Shown in pieces: positions 17,817 through 23,532 of a stretch of DNA of 37,476 nucleotides. The notes under the pieces were generated by a model. That model did no database searches and had not been told where the DNA came from. It saw only the letters and a program-made list of their open reading frames with translations. Position 1 is the first letter of the stretch. Each line of letters begins with the position of its first letter. Source of the stretch: Actinomycetota bacterium. GTDB taxonomy: Bacteria; Actinomycetota; Acidimicrobiia; Spongiisociales; UBA5794. A program made the position numbers and the translations under genes. The DNA lies in NCBI GenBank assembly GCA_030123765.1, contig JASJXX010000017.1, positions 1 through 37,476 of the forward strand, given 5' to 3'.

Positions 17817-18457
17817 GCCGGCCGCGACTCGTTCTCGTAGATGACCACGAAATTCTCCGCGCCGGCGCGGCGAAGTATCTGGGAGATCACTTCGACATCG
17901 TGGGCGAGGCCGGTGACGTGCAAGAAGCCATAGAGGTGATCGTCTCCGCGAAGCCCCACGGTGTCCTCCTTGATGTGCAGCTACCTTCAGGATCCGGGGC
18001 GGACGTCGTGCATGGGGTCAGACAGGCCGGTGTCAAGTGCATGTTCATCTGCCTCTCCGTCTCCGTCAATCGTCGAGACGTCGTCAAGATGCTTCAAGCA
18101 GGCATCGACGGCTATCTCGTAAAGTCGACTCTCGGCACACGACTCCCCGGACTCGTGACGGAGGCGCTCGAGGGGTCCATGCCTGTATCTCCCCAGATCG
18201 CTGGATTCTTACTCGACATCGACGATGCTGTCGCTGAGGTTTCCGAGATCGAGCAGCTCTCGCCGCGAGAGCGCGAGGTCACCGAGTACATCGCCCGTGG
18301 CTACTCGTACCGACACACAGCGGATGCCATGTTCGTCTCGATCAAGACGGTCGAGACCCACATGAGCCACATTTTCCGGAAGCTCGGCCTCGCCAGCCGC
18401 CACGAACTCGCGGCGAAGGCGTTCGAGTCGGGCCTGCTGTCACCCAAGAGGGCGTGA
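17813..18457 (+). CDS. response regulator, NarL/FixJ family
   Basis: DNA-binding response regulator of 214 aa. The receiver domain spans about residues 1-120, with acidic pair Asp10/Asp11, phospho-acceptor Asp54 in VLLDVQLP, and Lys in GYLVKST. A LuxR-type helix-turn-helix spans about 145-210: LSPREREVTEYIARGYSYRHTA, then VSIKTVETHMSHIFRKLG. It is the partner of the overlapping histidine kinase gene. The regulon is unknown. The gene just downstream (18731) and the structured leader before it are natural candidates. Confidence 0.95.
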   Translation: MSRPRLVLVDDHEILRAGAAKYLGDHFDIVGEAGDVQEAIEVIVSAKPHGVLLDVQLPSGSGADVVHGVRQAGVKCMFICLSVSVNRRDVVKMLQAGIDGYLVKSTLGTRLPGLVTEALEGSMPVSPQIAGFLLDIDDAVAEVSEIEQLSPREREVTEYIARGYSYRHTADAMFVSIKTVETHMSHIFRKLGLASRHELAAKAFESGLLSPKRA

Positions 18458-18514
18458 GCGACATCACATGAAGAGTCAGGGTTCTCCCCGATATCAAAAA
18501 CTGACGGCCTGTTG

Positions 18515-18520
18515 GATAAT
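18515..18520 (+). promoter_or_regulatory. -10 element ahead of the structured RNA
   Basis: GATAAT (one mismatch to TATAAT). Its expected start site at about 18526-18528 coincides with the base of the long stem that begins at 18523-18528. The -35 is weak. Confidence 0.4.
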
Positions 18521-18522
18521 GG

Positions 18523-18668
18523 GGGCTGAGCCTGACGGGTCCGGCCCACACGATCGTACGCATCAGTCTCACCGCCTACTGCAGGGCTTTGAGAGGGTGG
18601 TCCGGGCATGCCACCGGCGACACCAGCGCAGATCGTGGGCCATTCAGGGGGACCCGTTGGGTTCTCCC
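18523..18668 (+). ncRNA. candidate structured RNA or mRNA leader with three-way junction
   Basis: The two ends of this stretch pair over a long distance. The pairs are 18523-18525 with 18666-18668, 18528-18534 with 18658-18664 (with G-U pairs), 18535-18542 with 18650-18657 (8 bp perfect), 18543-18549 with 18635-18641 (7 bp perfect) and 18552-18555 with 18631-18634. An 8-nt bulge lies at 18642-18649 on the 3' side only. The enclosed part folds into two hairpins: TCTCA/TGAGA at 18567-18594, and GGT-GT-CCGG paired to CCGG-AC-ACC at 18596-18624. No coding signal was seen. A membrane-protein gene begins about 60 nt later and no terminator intervenes, so it may be a 5' leader. I do not recognise the family; folding was done by eye. 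Confidence 0.4.
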
Positions 18669-18730
18669 GCGTTCGAGTCCGACCGCCGTGTAGGATTCTG
18701 GCAACCGTATTACCTAGGGAAGGAATCAAG

Positions 18731-19186
18731 ATGGTGAAGTTGATTCTGCTCGTGCATGTTCTCGCTGGGGCAACGTGGTTCGGCGCCCACGTGTACATCG
18801 AAGGCCTCATGGCATCAGCATCTCGCACCCGGGACTCCGAGACGATCATGCGAGTCGGGCTCCGTGTCGCGCAGACGAACCGGCGAGTGCTCGTCGGGGC
18901 AGGCGCCATCACCATCATCTTCGGCGCCTGGATCGTGTTTGTATCCGTCTATACGTTCGAGATGCTGTTTGTAGCCGTCGGTCTCGCCGTCTCCATCCTC
19001 GGTCTCGCGCTGAGCCTGTTCATATTCAACCCGAAGGTTGACGAGATCGAAGCGATCGTCGCCGAACGCGGCCTCACCGACCCCGAGGCGCTCGCGAAGA
19101 TGAAGAGCCTCGGACACGTCAGGCACGCGACGACGCTCCTCCTCACGACAGCCATGGTCCTGATGGTGCTCCAACCCGGCGCTTGA
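18731..19186 (+). CDS. small integral membrane protein (DUF2269/CopD-like)
   Basis: A 151-aa protein with four hydrophobic segments: LILLVHVLAGATWFGAHVYI (residues 4-23), AGAITIIFGAWIVFVSVY, LFVAVGLAVSILGLALSLFIF and ATTLLLTTAMVLMVLQ. The first helix carries His9 and His20, and His137 lies at the last helix, which could ligate a metal or haem as in CopD-like families. The assignment is by general resemblance only. The ATG at 18731 has a good Shine-Dalgarno sequence (GGGAAGGA) about 8 nt upstream. It follows the response regulator gene on the same strand, separated by the structured RNA candidate. The frame is open to 18608, but that part would lie inside the folded RNA. Confidence 0.7.
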   Translation: MVKLILLVHVLAGATWFGAHVYIEGLMASASRTRDSETIMRVGLRVAQTNRRVLVGAGAITIIFGAWIVFVSVYTFEMLFVAVGLAVSILGLALSLFIFNPKVDEIEAIVAERGLTDPEALAKMKSLGHVRHATTLLLTTAMVLMVLQPGA

Positions 19187-19250
19187 CGCGAACCAGCAGC
19201 CGGGTTTCACGTGTCCGTCCCGTCACCTGTCGCCTTGAGCGTGTTGTCGG

Positions 19251-19256
19251 TACACT
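19251..19256 (+). promoter_or_regulatory. -10 element of tRNA-Ala and thiolase
   Basis: TACACT, 11 nt before the mature tRNA-Ala 5' end. The transcript probably continues into the thiolase gene 20 nt after the tRNA. Confidence 0.45.
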
Positions 19257-19267
19257 CCGCCACCCAC

Positions 19268-19340
19268 GGGGACGTAGCTCAGTTGGGAGAGCACCTGGTT
19301 TGCAACCAGGGGGTCGTCGGTTCAAGTCCGATCGTCTCCA
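19268..19340 (+). tRNA. tRNA-Ala (TGC)
   Basis: Complete cloverleaf. The acceptor stem is GGGGACG/CGTCTCC with one G-T pair. The anticodon TGC lies at 19301-19303 in the loop TTTGCAA, and the T-loop is GTTCAAGTC. CCA is not encoded. Confidence 0.97.
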
Positions 19341-19360
19341 CTCCCTAGGAAGGAGAACCC

Positions 19361-20518
19361 GTGCAAGAGGCTGTGATTGTCGACGCTGTTCGTACGCCGC
19401 TCGGCAAGCGAGACGGGGCTCTCTCGGACTGGCATCCGGCAGACCTCGCAGCGGAGACCCTGAAGGCACTCTCAGAGCGCAACAGTTTCGATCCGGTCCT
19501 CGTCGATGACGTCATCATGGGATGCGTCTCCCAGGTGGGCGACCAGACATGGAACATCGGCCGCAACGCCGTACTCGGAGCAGGCTGGCCCGAGACAGTT
19601 CCCGGTGTCACGATCGACAGGCAGTGCGGATCCTCCCAGCAGTCTCTCCACTTCGCCGCCCAGGGCGTCATGGCTGGAGCGTATGACGTTGTGGTCGCTG
19701 CCGGCGTCGAGTCGATGTCTCGCGTCCCGATGGGCTCGTCAGCAGCGTCAGGAGAGCCTTTCGGCGAGAAGATGCGCGAGCGCTACCACAACCGTCTCAT
19801 CCCTCAGGGCCTCTCCGCTGAGATGATCGCTGAGCGGTGGGACATCCCGCGCGCGGAACTCGACGGATACGCGTACGACTCCCACATGCGCGCGATGCGG
19901 GCCACTGAAGAGGGCCGCTTCACAAACGAGATCCTCCCCATCGACGTCGAGGCCGGCGGCGGCGCTTCACAGCTCACCGCAGATGAGGGTATCCGAACTT
20001 CCACAACCCGCGAGGCTCTCGCCTCCCTCAGGCCGGCGTTCAAGGATGACGGAGTCGTCACGGCAGGGAACTCCTCACAGATCACAGACGGTGCCTCCGC
20101 AGTACTCATCATGTCGAGGGAGCGAGCCGAGGAACTCAGCCTGAGACCACGGGCGCGGTTCGTCTCGTTCTCACTCGCCGGCACGGACCCGATCTCGATG
20201 CTCACCGGTCCCATCCCCGCAACCGAGAGAGCGCTCGCAAAGGCAGGCCTGTCGATCAGCGACATAGACGTGTTCGAGATCAACGAGGCGTTCGCTGCAG
20301 TCATCGGGGCCTGGCTCAGGGAGACGGGAGCCGACTGGGAGAAGGTGAACGTCAACGGAGGAGCGATCGCGATGGGCCACCCGCTTGGTGCGAGCGGCGC
20401 ACGCCTCATGACGACGCTGCTCAACGAACTCGAACGGTCAGGCGGCCGCTACGGCCTACAAGCTATGTGCGAAGGCGGAGGCTTGGCGAACGGGACCATC
20501 ATCGAGTCCCTCGCGTGA
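19361..20518 (+). CDS. thiolase (acetyl-CoA C-acyltransferase)
   Basis: Thiolase-fold enzyme of 385 aa that cleaves or forms beta-ketoacyl-CoA. Nucleophilic Cys89 is in DRQCGSSQQ. His340 in GHPLGASGAR and Cys370 in MCEGGGLANG complete the triad, and NEAFA is present. Sequence alone does not separate a degradative FadA-type (long-chain) from a biosynthetic acetyl-CoA acetyltransferase; no beta-oxidation partner (fadB) lies beside it. The GTG start at 19361 has a strong Shine-Dalgarno sequence AGGAAGGAGA. The gene begins 20 nt after tRNA-Ala, so both are probably in one transcript. Its end overlaps the next gene by GTGA. Confidence 0.94.
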   Translation: MQEAVIVDAVRTPLGKRDGALSDWHPADLAAETLKALSERNSFDPVLVDDVIMGCVSQVGDQTWNIGRNAVLGAGWPETVPGVTIDRQCGSSQQSLHFAAQGVMAGAYDVVVAAGVESMSRVPMGSSAASGEPFGEKMRERYHNRLIPQGLSAEMIAERWDIPRAELDGYAYDSHMRAMRATEEGRFTNEILPIDVEAGGGASQLTADEGIRTSTTREALASLRPAFKDDGVVTAGNSSQITDGASAVLIMSRERAEELSLRPRARFVSFSLAGTDPISMLTGPIPATERALAKAGLSISDIDVFEINEAFAAVIGAWLRETGADWEKVNVNGGAIAMGHPLGASGARLMTTLLNELERSGGRYGLQAMCEGGGLANGTIIESLA

Positions 20519-20751
20519 CGACCACCCTCTTCATCGGCCTGATGATCGGTGTCGGACTGCTTGCGTTCACCTTCTGGTCTGTCAGGTTCATCGCGACAGG
20601 TCCGCCCCCCGAACCGGACCTTGATGAGGTACGAGAAGCGGACATTCCCTACATCTGCACCGTTTGCGGCATGTCCCTCACCATTACCCAGGCCCATGAT
20701 GGCGGCACGGAGCCACCGCGGCACTGCCGCGAAGACATGATTCGAGCCTGA
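20515..20751 (+). CDS. small membrane-anchored zinc-ribbon-like protein
   Basis: A 78-aa protein coupled to the thiolase gene by a GTGA overlap; the GTG at 20515 gives MTTTLFIGLMIGVGLLAFTF, one transmembrane helix at the N-terminus. The soluble part has the motif IPYICTVCGMSL (CxxC) followed by RHCREDM, three cysteines and a His that could bind zinc. No enzyme domain is visible and the function is unknown. The longer frame from 20467 would run 52 nt into the thiolase gene and is not favoured. Confidence 0.7.
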   Translation: MTTTLFIGLMIGVGLLAFTFWSVRFIATGPPPEPDLDEVREADIPYICTVCGMSLTITQAHDGGTEPPRHCREDMIRA

Positions 20752-20763
20752 GGGCTACGACAC

Positions 20764-20785
20764 CGCGAAGTCTTTTCGCGACTTC
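20764..20785. terminator. alternative hairpins between convergent genes
   Basis: CGCGAA/TTCGCG (20764-20769 with 20775-20780) competes with GAAGTC/GACTTC (20767-20772 with 20780-20785). The site lies between the 3' ends of the zinc-ribbon gene and crgA. No clear U-tract. Confidence 0.3.
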
Positions 20786-20814
20786 TCCACACCTGTGGAC
20801 AGCCGGGTGGATAA
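20783..20814. promoter_or_regulatory. cluster of three DnaA-box-like sequences
   Basis: Against TTATCCACA: TTCTCCACA (20783-20791, one mismatch), the reverse complement of TGTGGACAG (20794-20802, two mismatches) and that of GGTGGATAA (20806-20814, one mismatch). The first two face each other around a TCCACA-CC-TGTGGA inverted repeat. They lie between convergent gene ends, where no promoter is expected. Confidence 0.45.
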
Positions 20815-20845
20815 CACGGCGCGGCATCCGCCTCGTGAAGCGCAG

Positions 20846-21100
20846 CTACCGATAGTTCATCGTCATGGCAAAACCGACGCCGATGCTTGCAAGTCCCGAG
20901 AGCAGGTAGCTGTTCGAAGTGCCGCCCGGCAGGACGCTCATGTAGTTGATGAGGATCACGAGAACGCCGATCCCCATGAGCCCGAACATGAGCGAGACGT
21001 ACCAGGTGGGGGACGGTCCCTTCTCGTCGAAAGCCGTCGGCTTGTGCGATGGAGGGGTTGGACGCTTGTTGGCCTTCTTCCGGCCTTTTGAGACTGGCAT
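20846..21100 (-). CDS. crgA: cell division protein CrgA
   Basis: A CrgA-family protein of 84 aa, an actinobacterial divisome membrane protein that interacts with FtsZ and septal peptidoglycan synthases. The N-terminus is basic (MPVSKGRKKANKRP). Two transmembrane segments follow: WYVSLMFGLMGIGVLVILIN and LLSGLASIGVGFAMTMNYR, with the family's WYVSL and the conserved end TMNYR. The ATG at 21100 is preferred over 21184: it gives the normal family start and TACCCT ends 6 nt upstream. It stands beside the sortase/pabA block as in other actinobacteria, here divergent from it. Confidence 0.9.
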   Translation of the reverse strand: MPVSKGRKKANKRPTPPSHKPTAFDEKGPSPTWYVSLMFGLMGIGVLVILINYMSVLPGGTSNSYLLSGLASIGVGFAMTMNYR

Positions 21101-21106
21101 GCCCGC

Positions 21107-21112
21107 AGGGTA
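21107..21112 (-). promoter_or_regulatory. -10 element, leaderless promoter of crgA
   Basis: TACCCT on the minus strand, 6 nt before the crgA ATG; no Shine-Dalgarno sequence. Confidence 0.4.
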
Positions 21113-21202
21113 GCGCGCCACACCATCCCACGTCCGTCTGCTCCGGCTCGATCGGGCCGTGACGGATCTCTCGCTGTCGTGCACGCAAACGATGACAGGG
21201 AG

Positions 21203-21208
21203 TAGCCT
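21203..21208 (+). promoter_or_regulatory. -10 element, leaderless promoter of the sortase operon
   Basis: TAGCCT, 8 nt before the sortase ATG. Confidence 0.4.
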
Positions 21209-21216
21209 CCACAGCG

Positions 21217-21969
21217 ATGAGCAACTTACTCACCGAGCGGACGGAGCCTGTCGCATCCGCCGCGCAGCGCGACGGATTGCTCGTGCGCATCATTCGGATC
21301 TCGGGGTGGCTGAGCATCTGGCTCGGCTTGTTCCTCCTGGGCTTCGTCGCCCACCAGTTGGTCCTCACAACGTTCCTTGCTCAGCAGAACAACACGGTCC
21401 TCCAGGCTGAAGCAGAGGTGTACTTCGCCGAGGTGACTGTGAACGAGGTTCCCTACGCACCACCCGGCGCACCCGAGTTGACGGACCCCGACGACGTGCC
21501 GCTGCCTCCTGCGGTTCTCCTCGTCGAAGAGCCCCCGCAGCCAGGCGAGGCCTTCGCCATCATCCGGATACCCTCCCTCGATCGGTTGAAGAACGGCTGG
21601 ACTGTTGTTGAGGGCGTCTCGAGGAGCAATCTCAAGAACGGTGTGGGGCACATGCCATCCACCCCCCTCCCGGGCCAACCAGGGAACTCGGTCATGTCGG
21701 GTCACCGCACCACCTTTGGAGCGCCCTTCCATGAGTTCGACGAGCTGCAGCCAGGCGACATCATCGAGGTCGAGACCGCCATCGGTATCCACATCTATGA
21801 GGTTCGGGAGACGATCATCGTTCGACCCACCGAGTTCTGGGTTACCGGCCCGCGCGACGGTGCGTGGCTAACGCTGACGACGTGCCACCCGAAGTTCAGC
21901 GCCCGTCAGCGCCTCGTCATATTCGCCGAGCTCGTCGGTGGTCCGAATGCGGCGGTGATCTCCGGATGA
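21217..21969 (+). CDS. class E sortase
   Basis: Membrane-anchored transpeptidase of 250 aa that would cleave a sorting signal and join surface proteins to the cell wall. One N-terminal transmembrane helix (about residues 30-53) is followed by the sortase barrel. Catalytic residues: His163 in SGHRTTFG, Cys223 in LTTCHPKFS and Arg230 or Arg232 in SARQRL. The TLTTC signature fits class E, the type usually found beside pknB/pabA in actinobacteria. The linker at 75-110 is Pro/acidic-rich. It starts a three-gene unit with a 50-aa membrane protein and pabA, each overlapping by 4 nt. No obvious LAXTG substrate is encoded in the window. Confidence 0.93.
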   Translation: MSNLLTERTEPVASAAQRDGLLVRIIRISGWLSIWLGLFLLGFVAHQLVLTTFLAQQNNTVLQAEAEVYFAEVTVNEVPYAPPGAPELTDPDDVPLPPAVLLVEEPPQPGEAFAIIRIPSLDRLKNGWTVVEGVSRSNLKNGVGHMPSTPLPGQPGNSVMSGHRTTFGAPFHEFDELQPGDIIEVETAIGIHIYEVRETIIVRPTEFWVTGPRDGAWLTLTTCHPKFSARQRLVIFAELVGGPNAAVISG

Positions 21970-22118
21970 TCAGACGCATGTTCAACGCGCTCCCGGGACC
22001 AACACCAGTGAGGGTCGTCCTTGCAGTGATCATCACTGTCGTCGCGTTCGTTGCACTGATGTTCCTATACGACTGGATGGGGAGCAACCTCCTCGACTCC
22101 GGCGGTGCCTTCTCGTGA
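21966..22118 (+). CDS. 50-aa single-pass membrane protein
   Basis: Tiny protein starting MIRRMFNALPGPTPVRVV with one transmembrane helix (about residues 14-35) and a short tail MGSNLLDSGGAFS. It overlaps the sortase stop (ATGA) and the pabA start (GTGA), so it is almost certainly translated. Comparable small membrane proteins sit upstream of pabA in other actinobacteria. The function is unknown. Confidence 0.75.
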   Translation: MIRRMFNALPGPTPVRVVLAVIITVVAFVALMFLYDWMGSNLLDSGGAFS

Positions 22119-22675
22119 GGGTTCTGATCCTCGACAATTACGACTCCTTCACCTACAACCTCGCTCAGTACATAGGCGAACTCGGTGCGGAGCCTCTCGT
22201 GTACCGAAATGATGTCCTGTCAGTCGCTGAGGCCAGGGAGATGCGTCCTGACAGGCTCGTCATCTCTCCGGGTCCCGGTAGACCAGAGGACGCTGGCCGT
22301 TCGATCGAGTTCGTTCGGGAGTTGGGGCCGGAGATCCCAACCCTCGGAGTCTGCCTCGGTCTCCAGGCAGCGGTCGTCGCGTTCGGGGGCTCGGTAGGGC
22401 TCGCACCTGAACCGCGGCATGGGAAGACATCTCCGATCACCCATGATGAGAAGGGGATCTTCCGCGGCCTGCCGAACCCGTTCGATGCGACGCGTTACCA
22501 CTCGCTCGCGGTCGTGGATCTGCCCGACGTCCTGGTAGCGACAGCGCACTCGGACGATGGCGTCCTCCAGGGAGTCCGCCACAGGGAGCTCCCAATCTCG
22601 GCAGTCCAGTTCCACCCCGAGAGCATCATGACGACGCACGGCAAAGCGTTGCTCGCGAACTTTCTCGCCGATTGA
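22115..22675 (+). CDS. pabA: glutamine amidotransferase, anthranilate/aminodeoxychorismate synthase component II
   Basis: Class I glutamine amidotransferase of 186 aa that supplies ammonia to chorismate-using TrpE or PabB. Triad: Cys80 in LGVCLGLQA, His167 and Glu169 in QFHPES. ILDNYDSFTYNL and VISPGPGRPEDAG are the TrpG/PabA signatures. Its place beside crgA, sortase and pknB matches the gene called trpG/pabA in M. tuberculosis. Which pathway it serves (folate, tryptophan or both) is not visible here; no PabB or TrpE gene is present. GTG start, overlapping the 50-aa gene. Confidence 0.93.
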   Translation: MRVLILDNYDSFTYNLAQYIGELGAEPLVYRNDVLSVAEAREMRPDRLVISPGPGRPEDAGRSIEFVRELGPEIPTLGVCLGLQAAVVAFGGSVGLAPEPRHGKTSPITHDEKGIFRGLPNPFDATRYHSLAVVDLPDVLVATAHSDDGVLQGVRHRELPISAVQFHPESIMTTHGKALLANFLAD

Positions 22676-22679
22676 CCAC

Positions 22680-22693
22680 GGGCAGCCATGCCC
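22680..22693. terminator. short hairpin between pabA and mutY
   Basis: GGGCA/TGCCC with a 4-nt loop between convergent genes; short and without a U-tract. Confidence 0.3.
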
Positions 22694-22701
22694 CCGGCCC
22701 G

Positions 22702-23532
22702 CTACGTCCGGTCAGCTCTCTGAGGAGGGCGGGACGTGGTGATCAACCCTTCGGTGTGCAGGGCCCTGACTGCCCGCTCGATCTCGTCTTCGCTGCGACC
22801 CAGAGCACGGCCGGCTTCGAAGAGGTCGTACCCTGCCAGGTGAGCTCGCAGGACCGCTCCGCGCAGTTCACGGTGTGAGCCCTGGAACCTGGGCTGGCGT
22901 CGCGGGGGTTCATAGACAGCAGGATCCAGGCACCACTCGCTGACAGGGCACGCGTCACAGGCAGGGTCCTTTGGTGTGCAGAGTTGAGAACCGAGATCCA
23001 TGAGCGCCTGGTTCCAATCTCCCGCTGGTGAACCGATCGCCTCGTACGCGTAGCTCTCGAGAGCGGAACCGGAGAGCGGCTCACCTGCCCAGCGGCTCAG
23101 AACCCGTCGCAGATTCGTGTCGATGGCCGCCACGTCATCTCCGAACGAGATCGAGCGGAGCGCCGCGGCGGTGTACGGCCCCACGCCGGGAAGGCCGCGG
23201 AGTCCCTCGATGGAGTCGGGCCAGCCGTCAGAGGCGATACTGCGCGCCGCGTCGCGTAGCCTGAGGGCCCGGTTGTTGTAGCCGAGTCCGGACCACACAC
23301 CCAGGAGCTCTTCTGTCGGCGCTCTGGCGAGGTCCTCCACTGTCGGCCAACATGCGAGGAACTCCTCGAACTTCCCGATGACACGACCGACCTGGGTCTG
23401 ATGGAGCATCACCTCTGAGACGAGCACTGGGTACGGATCGGTGTCCCTGCGCCATGGCAGATCGCGGCTGTTCGTAGCGAACCACGCGAGGAGGGAGTCG
23501 TTGCGTTCGGATCGAACTGCCGCGTACGTCAC
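22702..23532 (-). CDS. mutY: A/G-specific adenine glycosylase MutY
   Basis: Base-excision repair glycosylase of 276 aa that removes A mispaired with 8-oxoG. It has a helix-hairpin-helix (LPGVGPYTAAAL), catalytic Glu40 in VSEVMLHQTQV and Asp138 in AAIDTNLRRVLSRW. A [4Fe-4S] cluster site is formed by Cys185, Cys192, Cys195 and Cys201 (Cx6Cx2Cx5C). The NUDIX-like C-terminal domain that reads 8-oxoG in E. coli is missing. Instead there is a roughly 60-residue end (FQGSHRELRGAVL...IERAVRALHTEGLI) resembling a winged helix, as in other short actinobacterial MutY proteins. The GTG start overlaps the pknB stop, so it is coupled to the kinase gene. Confidence 0.92.
   Translation of the reverse strand: MTYAAVRSERNDSLLAWFATNSRDLPWRRDTDPYPVLVSEVMLHQTQVGRVIGKFEEFLACWPTVEDLARAPTEELLGVWSGLGYNNRALRLRDAARSIASDGWPDSIEGLRGLPGVGPYTAAALRSISFGDDVAAIDTNLRRVLSRWAGEPLSGSALESYAYEAIGSPAGDWNQALMDLGSQLCTPKDPACDACPVSEWCLDPAVYEPPRRQPRFQGSHRELRGAVLRAHLAGYDLFEAGRALGRSEDEIERAVRALHTEGLITTSRPPQRADRT

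Noticed and set aside
18590-18625. AGGGTGGT resembling the T-box antiterminator motif
   Set aside because: The following bases do not match the ACCGCG part, no specifier loop was found and the downstream gene is not tRNA- or amino-acid-related.
18521-18680. GGGGGCTGA resembling a tmRNA 5' end
   Set aside because: No matching 3' acceptor end, tag frame or sufficient length follows.
19143-19509. Open frames on both strands with RSSVGRAPGLQPGGRRFKSD or SDLNRRPPGCKPGALPTELR
   Set aside because: They are translations across tRNA-Ala.
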